Assembly (NCBI GenBank): GCA_965276715.1
Contig: OZ255622.1
Location: forward strand, 1,736,001-1,800,000
Origin: CAXTPV01 sp965276715
Lineage (GTDB): Bacteria > Pseudomonadota > Alphaproteobacteria > Acetobacterales > Acetobacteraceae
Reading direction: 5' to 3'
DNA: 64,000 bases
Positions 9,791 through 18,738 of this stretch are shown piece by piece. Each line of letters starts with the position of its first letter. The stretch's first letter is position 1. Both the position numbers and the translations under genes were made by a program. The notes beneath the pieces are model-generated. The model had not been told where the DNA came from, did not search any database, and saw nothing but the letters and a program-made list of their open reading frames with translations.

Positions 9791-11497
9791 ATGTCCGAGG
9801 ACACAGATTCCGTCATCCCGTTCATGGCGCTTCCTTCGGCCGCGCAAGACGACGCGGCGGTCGAGATCCCCGTCGCCGACGCGCTCGAATACGAGACGCG
9901 ATTCGACGAGCGCGCCTATCTCGCCGCATTTCCCGACGTCTCCATCGCGGTCGACGCCGGTCACTGCGAGTCCGCCATGGCGCACTATCTCGAACACGGC
10001 GTGAAGGAGCGCCGGCTCGTCAAGAACGCCTATCAGCGCGCCCTGAGCCTGTCGCCCACCTTGTTCTTTCCGACCAGCCACATCGATCAGGTGCTGGTCA
10101 CCGCTTCGGGCTACGTTCTCGTCGAGGGGTGGATCGACGACAAGGCGTCATCGCTCGACGCCGTGCGCCTGCTCGACGGCGACCGGTTGCTGGCCGTCGC
10201 GTTCAAGATATGCCGCATGCGGCGTCCGGACGTCGAAGCGAGGGAGGAGATCGAGCCGGGACAACGGGTCGGCTTCTGGGCGATCGTCCACTGCAAGACC
10301 ATGCGTGACCACGACGGACGCATGACGGTCTCGCTTGGCGCCGGTTCCTACCGCAGGTCGGTTCCGATCGAACCGCGCTTTGCCTCCCTCGAGGCGCTGC
10401 GCAAGCGCGTCCTGGGTCTGATCGGAACCGCCCGGCGTGGCGGCATGTCCGCGCCGGAGCTCGCCTTCCAGCTCGGCGGGACCCAGGGCGATCATTTATG
10501 CGACCTCGGGCTCGAACTCGGCGCGCAGGTCGCGTCCGGCGCATGCTGCAGCGTCTTCGGTGAGTCCGGTCGTGTCGCGACGTCGATCGTCATCCGGCTG
10601 CGGCACGGCCCGGAGGCGGTCTTCTTGCAGGCTGCGCTGCTGAGCCGCGCGAGACGTCCGCGCGCCTACGAGCTGATCTTCGTTCTCGACGATCCGGATC
10701 TCCTCGAGCATGTCCTGCGCGAAGCCGCCGCCTCGGCGGACATCTATGGCGCCGCGATCAAGATCGTCTCGCTGCCCTCGCGCGCCGGCTTCGGCACGTC
10801 GCTCGACGCGGCGATCGATTGCGCCGAAGGCGAGCGCCTGTTGATCGTCGATCCCCAGGTCTTCCCGGGACAACCCGACTGGCTCGACGGGCATGACCGG
10901 ATCGTCGCGTGCCGGCCGCCGGAGGAGACACTGATCTTCGGCGCGGCAACGGGCCGTGCGGACCGGTCGAGCCGCGTCTCGATGGAGATCGTCGTCGAGG
11001 ACGGCGTGGCGACCAGCCCGTCGCGAACCTGGCATGTCGGCCTGCTGAATATCGTCCAGCGCGAGCGCTGGACGACGAGCATCGGCGCGTCGAGGCCGGC
11101 GATGGCATTGTCGGGCCAGTTCCTGTCGCTCGAACGGCGGACATTCGAGCGGCTTGGCCGCTTCGGCCATGATTTCTCGTCGCGATCCGCGTCGATCGTC
11201 GATCTCTGCCAACGTTACCAGCGCGCCGGGCTGACCGCGTGGGAGCACGAACTCCCCTTCGTCCATCTGCCGCTCCACCAGAAGCTGGCAACGATCGAGG
11301 AGGAGTCGGTCGGTCTGCTCGATCGCGAGATCCTCACCAGGCGTTGGCTCGAGGTCATTCGGGACCGCGTCGGCGGATCGAACCAGCGCAGGCAAGTCCT
11401 GCCCCGTCCGCCCGCGCTTCGTCCGTCGCTGCTCGGTCATCAGGAACGGAGACGATCGCCCGTGCCCCATGTCGCGCCGGCGGTCGTTGCCGGATAG
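9791..11497 (+). CDS. Polysaccharide-locus protein: YPDV-type module, GWA-like beta domain, GT-A-like domain
   Basis: 568 residues. Residues 38-76 form the aromatic module seen elsewhere in the window (FDERAYLAAFPDV...HYLEHGVKERR). Residues ~97-200 look like a beta-sandwich module (GYVLVEGWIDD, RVGFWAIVH) similar to those in the giant fusion at 13313. The second half resembles a family 2 glycosyltransferase: AGFGTSLDAAIDCAEGERLL followed by VDPQVFP, where a DxD would be expected. Because the metal motif is altered, catalytic activity is uncertain. No signal peptide or membrane segment. It is six bases upstream of the GT4 gene, so the two are co-transcribed. Function is inferred from context. 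Confidence 0.75.
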   Translation: MSEDTDSVIPFMALPSAAQDDAAVEIPVADALEYETRFDERAYLAAFPDVSIAVDAGHCESAMAHYLEHGVKERRLVKNAYQRALSLSPTLFFPTSHIDQVLVTASGYVLVEGWIDDKASSLDAVRLLDGDRLLAVAFKICRMRRPDVEAREEIEPGQRVGFWAIVHCKTMRDHDGRMTVSLGAGSYRRSVPIEPRFASLEALRKRVLGLIGTARRGGMSAPELAFQLGGTQGDHLCDLGLELGAQVASGACCSVFGESGRVATSIVIRLRHGPEAVFLQAALLSRARRPRAYELIFVLDDPDLLEHVLREAAASADIYGAAIKIVSLPSRAGFGTSLDAAIDCAEGERLLIVDPQVFPGQPDWLDGHDRIVACRPPEETLIFGAATGRADRSSRVSMEIVVEDGVATSPSRTWHVGLLNIVQRERWTTSIGASRPAMALSGQFLSLERRTFERLGRFGHDFSSRSASIVDLCQRYQRAGLTAWEHELPFVHLPLHQKLATIEEESVGLLDREILTRRWLEVIRDRVGGSNQRRQVLPRPPALRPSLLGHQERRRSPVPHVAPAVVAG

Positions 11498-11503
11498 TCG
11501 CCG

Positions 11504-12835
11504 ATGTCGCGCGAGACGAGGCCGCTTGTGATGATCGTCAGCGCCTTCCATCCGGAGCTTCGTCATGGCGGATCGCAACGTGTCGCCTACGATCTCTTCC
11601 GTGAGCTGCAACGTTCGCCGCACGGCGATCCCGTCTTCCTCGCGGCTGTCGACGACCAGCAATCCCGGATCTTTCCGAGCGCGGTTCCGATCACGGCCTT
11701 CGAGGGCCGCGCCCGCGAGTTCATCTTCCGGTCGGAAGCCTACGACCCGGTGTGGCAGAAACTCTGCTCATCGGCCGCGATCGAAGCGCTGTGGGAGTTC
11801 TTCTCCTTCCACCAGCCCGACATCGTCCATTTCCACCACTACGTCTTCTTCGGCATCGACATCCTGTCTCTCGTCCGCGGGATACTTCCCGACGCCAAGA
11901 TCGTGCTCACGCTGCACGATTTCGCCGCGATCTGCCCGGTCAACGGGTGCATGGTCCGCACCGTCGACGGTTCGCTGTGCGACTCCGCCACATCCGTCCG
12001 ATGCCATCAATGCATCCCCGGGCGGCAACCGAACCATTTCGAGACGCGGCGTCTCTGGCTCCAGCGCCACCTCGCCAATGTGGACCTGTTCGTCAGTCCC
12101 TCGCGCTTCCTGCTCGAACGTCATGTCGAATGGGGCATCGCCCGCGAGAAGATGGTCGTCGTCGCGAACGGTGTGGCCGCGCCCAAGCCGATCGCCGCAT
12201 CGGCCGAGCGGGTTCGCAACCGCTTCGGCTTCTTCGGACAACTGATCGACATGAAAGGCGTGCACCTCATCCTGCGCGCGGTCGGGCTGCTTCGCGCGCA
12301 AGGATTCACGGATTTCACGGTCGAGATCAACGGCGACAATCTCGCGGCCGCGTCGGCGGCGCTGCGCCGGGAATACGAGACCTTCATGAGCGACGAGAGC
12401 GCGCGTCCGCGCGGCGCGCAGATCGTCTTCGAGAACGGCCCCTACGAAATCGACCAGATCGAACATCGCATGGCACGGCTCGACTGGTGCCTCTGCCCAT
12501 CGATCTGGTGGGAGACGTTTGCCCTCGTGATCTCCGAGGCCTGGTCGTTCGGCAAGCCCGTCATCTGTTCCGATGTCGGCGCGATGGCCGAGCGTGTCGT
12601 CCATGACAGGAATGGACTGCTCTTCACCACCAACGATGCCGAGGCGCTCGCCGCTTCAATCAAGCGGGCCGTGCAGGAGCCGGATCTCTGGCACAGGCTG
12701 GCGGCGTCCCTGCCGCCGGTCGAGACGACGCTGGGCATGGCGATCTCCTACAACCGTTTCTATCGCGATCTTGTCACCCCGATCACGGCCTCCGTCGCCA
12801 CGCCGGCGCTTGATGACGTGTCGTCTTCTTGTTAG
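11504..12835 (+). CDS. Family 4 glycosyltransferase
   Basis: 443 residues with a GT-B fold. The N-terminal domain opens MIVSAFHPELRHGGSQRVAYD, the usual glycine-rich acceptor-side loop. KIVLTLHDFAAICPVNGCM and a CHQC pair follow; a short Cys-rich insert is common in this GT4 subgroup. The donor-side motif CPSIWWETFALVISEAWSFG contains the E-x7-E retaining signature, followed by GKPVICSDVGAMAERV. It probably adds a sugar to a growing surface glycan in the cytoplasm. The donor is unknown. It is co-transcribed with the gene six bases upstream. Confidence 0.93.
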   Translation: MSRETRPLVMIVSAFHPELRHGGSQRVAYDLFRELQRSPHGDPVFLAAVDDQQSRIFPSAVPITAFEGRAREFIFRSEAYDPVWQKLCSSAAIEALWEFFSFHQPDIVHFHHYVFFGIDILSLVRGILPDAKIVLTLHDFAAICPVNGCMVRTVDGSLCDSATSVRCHQCIPGRQPNHFETRRLWLQRHLANVDLFVSPSRFLLERHVEWGIAREKMVVVANGVAAPKPIAASAERVRNRFGFFGQLIDMKGVHLILRAVGLLRAQGFTDFTVEINGDNLAAASAALRREYETFMSDESARPRGAQIVFENGPYEIDQIEHRMARLDWCLCPSIWWETFALVISEAWSFGKPVICSDVGAMAERVVHDRNGLLFTTNDAEALAASIKRAVQEPDLWHRLAASLPPVETTLGMAISYNRFYRDLVTPITASVATPALDDVSSSC

Positions 12836-12896
12836 TTAGTTTGTTGCTCTGCAACATCATCCGATCTGAGTCTCCGCCCGCATTCAAGCCGCCTAG

Positions 12897-12902
12897 AGGA
12901 GG
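12897..12902 (+). promoter_or_regulatory. Shine-Dalgarno site deciding the GTG start at 12907
   Basis: AGGAGG lies four bases before GTG 12907. The longer frame from 12829 has no ribosome site and overlaps the upstream gene, so this site fixes the start of the repeat protein. Confidence 0.6.
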
Positions 12903-12906
12903 GTTC

Positions 12907-13299
12907 GTGGCCGCATTGACACCATACGGCAGTCTCGTTGGCGTGAACGCCCGTGGACATGCCTTTGTCGAAGTCGTCAAATCGCAATTCCACGATCTGC
13001 TCCGCTCGCTGATCAAGGCGATCGAGGTCGACGAGGAATGGTACTTGTCGACCTATTCGGACGTGGCACAGGCGGTCCGCGACGGACAGTTCACCTCCGG
13101 CTGCGACCATTACCGGCAGGCGGGATATTTCGAGGATCGGATGCCGCGCCGCATCTCCGTCGACGAGGCCTGGTATCGCTGGACCTACGCCGACGTCGAG
13201 AAGGCGCTGAACGAGCGCCACTTCACGTCCGGACAGCAGCATTTCGAGAAGGACGGCTTCCGCGAGGGACGCCTGCCGTCGGAGGGTTGGCGGCTGTGA
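12907..13299 (+). CDS. Small protein made of two tandem YPDV-type modules
   Basis: 130 residues from GTG 12907. After a ~40-residue lead there are two copies of one module: VDEEWYLSTYSDVAQAV...HYRQAGYFEDR (13027-13140) and VDEAWYRWTYADVEKAL...HFEKDGFREGR (13159-13272). The same pattern recurs at 9902-10018, 45752-45850 and twice within 46061-46282. No signal peptide, membrane segment or catalytic motif is visible. It sits between two glycosyltransferase genes, so a scaffolding, substrate-binding or targeting role in glycan assembly is reasonable, but it is inference only. Confidence 0.75.
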   Translation: MAALTPYGSLVGVNARGHAFVEVVKSQFHDLLRSLIKAIEVDEEWYLSTYSDVAQAVRDGQFTSGCDHYRQAGYFEDRMPRRISVDEAWYRWTYADVEKALNERHFTSGQQHFEKDGFREGRLPSEGWRL

Positions 13300-13312
13300 C
13301 GGCGCGCGCCCG

Positions 13313-16300
13313 TTGAGCGATGTCCGCGGATGCGTCGACGGGCTCGAGGGCGCCTATGTCGTCGGCTGGAGCGCGCCCGACGAGAACGGCGTCAACCGGA
13401 CGGTCACGATCTGCGACGAGAACGGACGGCGCCTCGCATCCGCGCGTGCCGCACGCTTCCGCGCCGACCTCGTCGCACTCGGCCTGAGCTCGGCGGACTT
13501 CGCGTTCCGGATCGCGATCCTCAAGCCGCTCGGCGTCAAGCGGCTGCATGTCATGGCCGACGGCGTGGAACTGGCAGGCTCGCCGCTCGACATGGGCCCC
13601 TCTCATGTCGACTGCGACGTCCGGGTCGTCGACGGATACGTCGATGGCTGGATCATCGCGAGGGCACCCGAGGTCACGCCGCCCGTCGTCACCGTCAGGG
13701 CGGCCGACGGCCGCATCGTCGCGACCGCGCGTTCGGTGGCAACGCCGGGCGAGGACCCGCTGTTCACGCCCTGGAAGTTCCGTGCGCCGCTCGACCAGTC
13801 CTGCTTCGGCGCCAGCGAGGTCGCTCTCGCATGCGCCATCGGCGAGACCGTCTTCGCGCGCCTCATGGCCGAGCTCAGGGTCGAGGGCGTGCTCGAGATC
13901 CTCTCGCCGCGGCGCTGCGCCGGCTGGCTGATGTCGCCCGATGCGCCGCGCCGCCGCTTCCGCATCGCGGTCGCGACCGGCGAGCAGGAACCGGTCGTGG
14001 CGGCCTGCGACGTCGAGCGGCACGACGTGCTCGAGGCGTTCCCCGAACTGAGCGACGCCCGGGTGGGCTTCGACGTCAATCTGCCGGCGAACCACGACAT
14101 GTCGGCTCTCGCCGGGATCTCGATCAGGCTCGCGGGCTCCGATCATCATCTGTTCGACAGCCCCTACGTCGCGGGAACATTGCCGGCCCTGGTGTCGGTC
14201 GCGCGCCGCGCGGCCGGCCTCGTGCGGCGTCACGCGGGCGAGCTCGGCCCGGATGCCGCCGCCATGCTCCAGTCGCTGCTGTCGTCCGTCGTGGCACAGC
14301 AGCGCACCGCGAAGGCCGGTCTGCATGTCAAGCAGCGGATCCTGCGTCCCAAGGCCAGCGGCCCCGCCGTCACCATCGTCGTCCCGGTCTATCGCGACGT
14401 CGCCGTCACCACCGCGTGCCTCGACAGCATCCTCCGCCATCGCGACGAGACCAGGCACCGCCTCCTCATCGTCAACGACAATTCGCCCGATGCCGCGATG
14501 GCGGCCGCGCTGGACACGTTCGCCCGGGTCCCGAACGTCGTCGTGCGCTCCAACGCCACGAACGGGGGCTTCATCCGGAGCGTCAATCGCGGCCTGTCCG
14601 ATGCCGCCTGCCAGGGCGACGTCGTCCTGCTGAACTCCGACACCCGCGTCTTCACGGGCTGGCTCGACGAGCTGATCCAGGTCGCGCGGTCCTCGCCGCT
14701 GATCGGAACCGTCACCGCACTCTCGAACAACGCCACGATCTTCTCCTATCCCCACCCCGATCTGCGTGGCGATGATTGGAGCGACATCCCGCTCGAGGAT
14801 CTCGCCGGGATCGCCTTGCGGGCGAATCGCGGCCTCGCGATCGACGTCCCGACCGGGCACGGCTTCTGCCTCTTCATCAAGGAGGAGGCGTTGCGCGAGG
14901 TGGGCCTGCTCGACGAGGGATTCGGCCGCGGCTACGGCGAGGAGAACGATTTCTGCGCGCGCGCGGCCGATCTCGGCTTCCGCCACGTCGCCGCCGGCGG
15001 CGTGCTGGTGGAGCATCGCGAAAGCGTCTCCTTCACCGGCGACAAGAGCGATCTGCTCAGGCGCAACCTCAAGACGCTCGAGGAGCGCTATCCCGAATAC
15101 TCGCCGACCATCATCGGCTTCGAACGCCAGGACGGGCTTCGCGGCGCGCGCTGGGCGCTCGATGCCGAACGGCTCCATCGTGCCCGCGGCGCCGGCCCCG
15201 GTTACGCGGTGACCGTCATCAACTGGGTGACCGGCGGCACGATCAAGGCGATGGAGGAGACGCACGCGGCGGCCGGCCTCGACAAGTTCGGCGCGATCAC
15301 GGTCAAGGTCAGGATCGACGGCGTCATCGAGCTCTCCTGCGCCGCGCCGCTGGTTCGCGCCGTCTTCGCGCGCGACGAGATCGGGCCGCTGTTCTCGATG
15401 CTGGCCGATCTGCCGGTCGAGGTTCTGCTGGTCCATCAGACGCTCGGCTTCGCCGCGCCGTTCCTCGATCGCCTCGCGCAGTTCGCGTCCGGCCGCAACG
15501 CCGTCTATTACGGCCACGACTACTATCCGCTTTGTCCCCGCGTCACCATGATCGACGCCGTCGGCGGGTTCTGCGACGTGGCGGCACCGGCGACCTGCGT
15601 GCGCTGCGTGGCGATGGGGGGTGCGCACGAGGCCTCCGCGCTCGATCCCGCCACGACCCTCGGCCACCGTGCCCGCTACGAGACCTTCCTTCAATCCTTC
15701 CGCCTGGTGATCGTCCCGTCGGAGAGCGCCGGTTCCTATTACAGGCGGGCTTTTCCCGGCATCCAGCTCGCGTCCATCCCCCATCCGGAGGATCTCTCGT
15801 CCATTCCGGCGGCGCCGCGCGACGGCACGAGCACCGATATCGTCATCATCGGCGCGATCGGACCGCACAAGGGATCGCAGCAACTGCTCGATCTCGCGCG
15901 CCACGCCCGCATCACCAACCCAGGCATCGTCTTCCATGTGGTCGGCTACACCGACATCGACGACCAGCTTCTGGCGGTCGGCAATGTCCGCATCACCGGA
16001 CCCTACCAGCAGGACGAGCTGCCGCATCTCGTCGCCGCCGCGAACGGCCGGTTCGCGCTCTTCCTGCAAGCCTGGCCGGAGACCTACTCCTACACGCTGA
16101 GCGAGGCGATCTGCCTCGGGCTCATCCCGATCGTGCCCGACATCGGCGCACCGGCCGACCGGGTGCGCGCGACCGGCTTCGGCCATGTCTTCCCGTTCCC
16201 GATCCGGTCGGCCGACATCGTCCGCCTGCTCGGCAATCTCGCCGACGGCACACGCGACGCGTGGTCGGGCGCGGGCCCGATCCAGTTCGCGGCGCTCTCT

Positions 16301-16411
16301 GACACAAGCGCCCAGGTGCGCGAGGCGATACTCGGTCGCACTGGCAGTTCGGATCGGCCCCTCTCGGCGCCGACGTCGCCATCGAAACGGCGAAAGGAGG
16401 CGATCACGTAG
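13313..16411 (+). CDS. Giant glycosyltransferase fusion: beta modules, GT2, GT4
   Basis: 1032 residues from TTG 13313, with no clear ribosome site; coupling to the preceding stop 13 bases away is possible. Residues 1-330 hold about three related beta-rich modules (AYVVGWSAPD, GYVDGWIIARAP, RRCAGWLMSPDAP). A GT2 domain follows (~345-620): VTIVVPVYRD, HRLLIVNDNS, VVLLNSDTRV with the DxD-type site, and GRGYGEENDFCAR. The last ~400 residues are GT4-like: YYGHDYYPLCPRV, a Cys-rich insert, IVIIGAIGPHKGSQQLL and LQAWPETYSYTLSEAI. It should carry out two successive sugar transfers in the cytoplasm. A paralogue with a TPR N-terminus is at 50022-53111. Confidence 0.9.
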   Translation: MSDVRGCVDGLEGAYVVGWSAPDENGVNRTVTICDENGRRLASARAARFRADLVALGLSSADFAFRIAILKPLGVKRLHVMADGVELAGSPLDMGPSHVDCDVRVVDGYVDGWIIARAPEVTPPVVTVRAADGRIVATARSVATPGEDPLFTPWKFRAPLDQSCFGASEVALACAIGETVFARLMAELRVEGVLEILSPRRCAGWLMSPDAPRRRFRIAVATGEQEPVVAACDVERHDVLEAFPELSDARVGFDVNLPANHDMSALAGISIRLAGSDHHLFDSPYVAGTLPALVSVARRAAGLVRRHAGELGPDAAAMLQSLLSSVVAQQRTAKAGLHVKQRILRPKASGPAVTIVVPVYRDVAVTTACLDSILRHRDETRHRLLIVNDNSPDAAMAAALDTFARVPNVVVRSNATNGGFIRSVNRGLSDAACQGDVVLLNSDTRVFTGWLDELIQVARSSPLIGTVTALSNNATIFSYPHPDLRGDDWSDIPLEDLAGIALRANRGLAIDVPTGHGFCLFIKEEALREVGLLDEGFGRGYGEENDFCARAADLGFRHVAAGGVLVEHRESVSFTGDKSDLLRRNLKTLEERYPEYSPTIIGFERQDGLRGARWALDAERLHRARGAGPGYAVTVINWVTGGTIKAMEETHAAAGLDKFGAITVKVRIDGVIELSCAAPLVRAVFARDEIGPLFSMLADLPVEVLLVHQTLGFAAPFLDRLAQFASGRNAVYYGHDYYPLCPRVTMIDAVGGFCDVAAPATCVRCVAMGGAHEASALDPATTLGHRARYETFLQSFRLVIVPSESAGSYYRRAFPGIQLASIPHPEDLSSIPAAPRDGTSTDIVIIGAIGPHKGSQQLLDLARHARITNPGIVFHVVGYTDIDDQLLAVGNVRITGPYQQDELPHLVAAANGRFALFLQAWPETYSYTLSEAICLGLIPIVPDIGAPADRVRATGFGHVFPFPIRSADIVRLLGNLADGTRDAWSGAGPIQFAALSDTSAQVREAILGRTGSSDRPLSAPTSPSKRRKEAIT
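16394..16400 (+). promoter_or_regulatory. Shine-Dalgarno site for the GTG start at 16411
   Basis: AAGGAGG lies ten bases before GTG 16411, inside the last codons of the giant glycosyltransferase gene. The start overlaps that gene's TAG by one base (TAGTG), consistent with translational coupling. Confidence 0.55.
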
Positions 16412-17577
16412 TGGCGGAGAAACGCGCATCCGCACGATGCCTCTCGATCGTCTGTTTCACCATCTGTTCGGGACTGATCGGAGCATCACCGGCGAATTCT
16501 CGCGGACGGCAAAGCCATCCGATCGACGTGACGGATTTCGGCGCCCACATCGACGGTCTTCACGATGACACCAAAGCTCTCGCTGCCGCGCGCAACGCAG
16601 CACCGGCAAACGGCGTGATCGAGATCCCTCCCGGCGACCTGCGTTTCACTCCATCACCCTCCGGCGATGCCAAGCCCGTCCTCTGGACGCTCGACGGCAC
16701 CACCGCGAACGGGCATGCGCCCCTGATCGGCCTTGGCGACGACCTCGTCGAGAACGTGCTCGATGGCGGCCGTTGGCTGACCCGTGCCGGGACGACGTCG
16801 ACATCGCCCCCGATGCTCCGCCTCGACGACAACGTGACCCATTCCGGCGGCCGGGGCGTCCAGCCCGCGCTCCAGACCAACTGCATGATCCACGAGGCGC
16901 CGGCCCCGCTTGCAAGCAATATCTGGTGCGGCCAGAACATCGTTGTCAGCTACGCGACCGGACCCTCGAACATCGTCGCACTCTCGGGGACGGCGGTGCG
17001 ACCAGCGGACGCGCTCGCGGACCGGCGCGGCATTCGCTCCGAAACCTGGTCGGCGTATTTCGAGAACCACGACTCGACGGGTGCGCCTTCCAACCTGTCC
17101 GGCTCGATGGTCGGCATCGAGAATGACATCTATGCCAATGGCGCCGACCCGCACAGCAATCGCATCCTGCTCCAGATGATGGTGGCAGCAGTCGATCCAC
17201 ATGGCGCCCCGGTCCAGGTGGGAGAGGGTGTGTTGATCGGCCGGAACGATGCGACGGCCACGATGACGACACCGATCAAGATCCAGATCCCGTTCAGCAA
17301 TGCGGCAATCGACCTCAGCAACGCGGCCCCGATCGATCACGCCCCCGCCATCAAGCTCGCGGATGGACAAGAGATCTGCCTTCGCGGCGATGATGACTGC
17401 CTGCGGTCGAACGACGAAGGGGGCGTGCAGACCGCGTCGCTCACGATCGGCGTGCCGACCACCCCGTCCACCTCTTCGGCTCCCTGCAGCACCGGTCACG
17501 TGGCGTGGGATAGCCATTACGTCTACGTTTGCGTCGGCACGAACTCGTGGAAGCGCGCAGCCCTTCAAGCCTGGTGA
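16411..17577 (+). CDS. Exported pectate-lyase-fold protein
   Basis: 388 residues with a signal peptide: basic N-terminus, core LSIVCFTICSGLIG, likely cleavage near SPANS. The mature protein opens IDVTDFGAHIDGLHDDTKAL, the N-terminal signature of the pectate-lyase-3 / tailspike right-handed beta-helix family. The middle is not recognisable and lacks obvious lyase residues. The last ~35 residues (CSTGHVAWDSHYVYVCVGTN, then SWKRAALQAW) are a compact module with two cysteines of a type I associate with phage tail and carbohydrate-active proteins. Export and position suggest it binds, modifies or trims the polysaccharide made by this locus; activity is unproven. Confidence 0.75.
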   Translation: MAEKRASARCLSIVCFTICSGLIGASPANSRGRQSHPIDVTDFGAHIDGLHDDTKALAAARNAAPANGVIEIPPGDLRFTPSPSGDAKPVLWTLDGTTANGHAPLIGLGDDLVENVLDGGRWLTRAGTTSTSPPMLRLDDNVTHSGGRGVQPALQTNCMIHEAPAPLASNIWCGQNIVVSYATGPSNIVALSGTAVRPADALADRRGIRSETWSAYFENHDSTGAPSNLSGSMVGIENDIYANGADPHSNRILLQMMVAAVDPHGAPVQVGEGVLIGRNDATATMTTPIKIQIPFSNAAIDLSNAAPIDHAPAIKLADGQEICLRGDDDCLRSNDEGGVQTASLTIGVPTTPSTSSAPCSTGHVAWDSHYVYVCVGTNSWKRAALQAW

Positions 17578-17646
17578 CCAGAGACGTCGGTGGACGATCA
17601 CCGCCGACCGGCGCCACCACCGATGTGACCTGGGAGGTCGAACAGA

Positions 17647-18711
17647 TTGATCGAACGGATTGTTCCCGCCGGGGATGAAGAGGCACTGCGGCTATATTCC
17701 CCGCCCTTCAAGATGAGGCCACCCAAGGTCGGGAATATCGATCTCATTCCCGAGGATGCTCTTCGAGCGATGACGGTGTCGTGGAACAGGTCCGATTACA
17801 AGGAACAAGTCGTCACGGGACATCTTCTGACTGATGTATTCGTCGCGGCCGAAGGCTTGGTGTTCAACTCCCGCGGTCAGCTCTACATCGGAAGCATCAC
17901 CCAGCATTCCGACATCGAGATGGCGCGAGCGCATGACGAGGTCCTGTCGGCCATCGCTGGAGGACTTCATCCGGCGGAAGAATTCTTCGTGCTGTGCAAG
18001 AAGCGTGGGGTGCAGAATTACGGGCACTGGTTGCTCGAGATGATGCCGAACGCATATTTCTCTCGCCTCTGTCGAGGACGGACTCCACGCTTCATCGTGC
18101 CGTCGGCCGAGGGTCAACTTGGCCAGGTCATTCGTGAGAGCACCCGGCTCCTGGGTGTCGAGGATCGGCAGCTTGCTCCCGTGGGCCGGGAGGTCTTTCG
18201 AGCCAGGGAGCTTCTTCTAGTCGAAGGGCTGACGAACCACGGCGTGTTCATGTCACCTCTGGTCTTTCAAAGCACGGAGCTCATTGCGTCCCAGGTCAGG
18301 GCCTCCGGCATCAGGAAGATCTATGTCACTCGCGACGGCCTTCTGTCACGACGCTTCCGCAACGAGGAAGAGATCAGAGCCCGCGCGGTCCAGTGTGGCT
18401 ACCAGCCGATCGATCCGTCGACCCTGTCGTTCCCGGAACAGGTCGCCGCGTTCAAGGACGCAACCGACATCGTGGGCGTCATGGGCGCGGGGCTGACGAA
18501 TATCGCGTTCGCTCCACGTGGAGCGCGCGTCACCAGCCTCGCGCCGGCATCGATGCCCGACACCTTCTTCTGGTTCGTCTGCGGGATCCGCGGTCTCGAC
18601 TATCGAGAGGTCCGCTGCCAGCAAGACGGTCCGATCCGAGGCGTCGCTGGTTGGGACACCGACATGCTCCTTGGTTCCGACGATCTCAATGACGTTTTCA
18701 CGCACCAGTGA
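17647..18711 (+). CDS. Family 61 glycosyltransferase (DUF563 type)
   Basis: 354 residues from TTG 17647, with GGGAGG nine bases upstream at 17632-17637. Signature stretches are YGHWLLEMMPNAYF, IYVTRDGLLSRRFRNEEE, and DIVGVMGAGLTNIAFAPRGA followed by a hydrophobic strand, as in GT61 enzymes. Bacterial members act in LPS and capsule assembly; the known eukaryotic ones are xylosyl- or GlcNAc-transferases. No membrane segment is visible, so cytoplasmic action is expected. It is followed 27 bases later by the Stf0 sulfotransferase gene and is likely co-transcribed. Confidence 0.88.
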   Translation: MIERIVPAGDEEALRLYSPPFKMRPPKVGNIDLIPEDALRAMTVSWNRSDYKEQVVTGHLLTDVFVAAEGLVFNSRGQLYIGSITQHSDIEMARAHDEVLSAIAGGLHPAEEFFVLCKKRGVQNYGHWLLEMMPNAYFSRLCRGRTPRFIVPSAEGQLGQVIRESTRLLGVEDRQLAPVGREVFRARELLLVEGLTNHGVFMSPLVFQSTELIASQVRASGIRKIYVTRDGLLSRRFRNEEEIRARAVQCGYQPIDPSTLSFPEQVAAFKDATDIVGVMGAGLTNIAFAPRGARVTSLAPASMPDTFFWFVCGIRGLDYREVRCQQDGPIRGVAGWDTDMLLGSDDLNDVFTHQ

Positions 18712-18738
18712 CGCACGGCACGTCCAAGAGGCTTCAAG

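Noticed and set aside
13223..16435. 1070-codon minus-strand open frame
   Set aside because: It mirrors the giant glycosyltransferase on the plus strand. Composition is Arg/Asp/Gly/Val-rich with no motifs, the usual antisense shadow in high-GC DNA.
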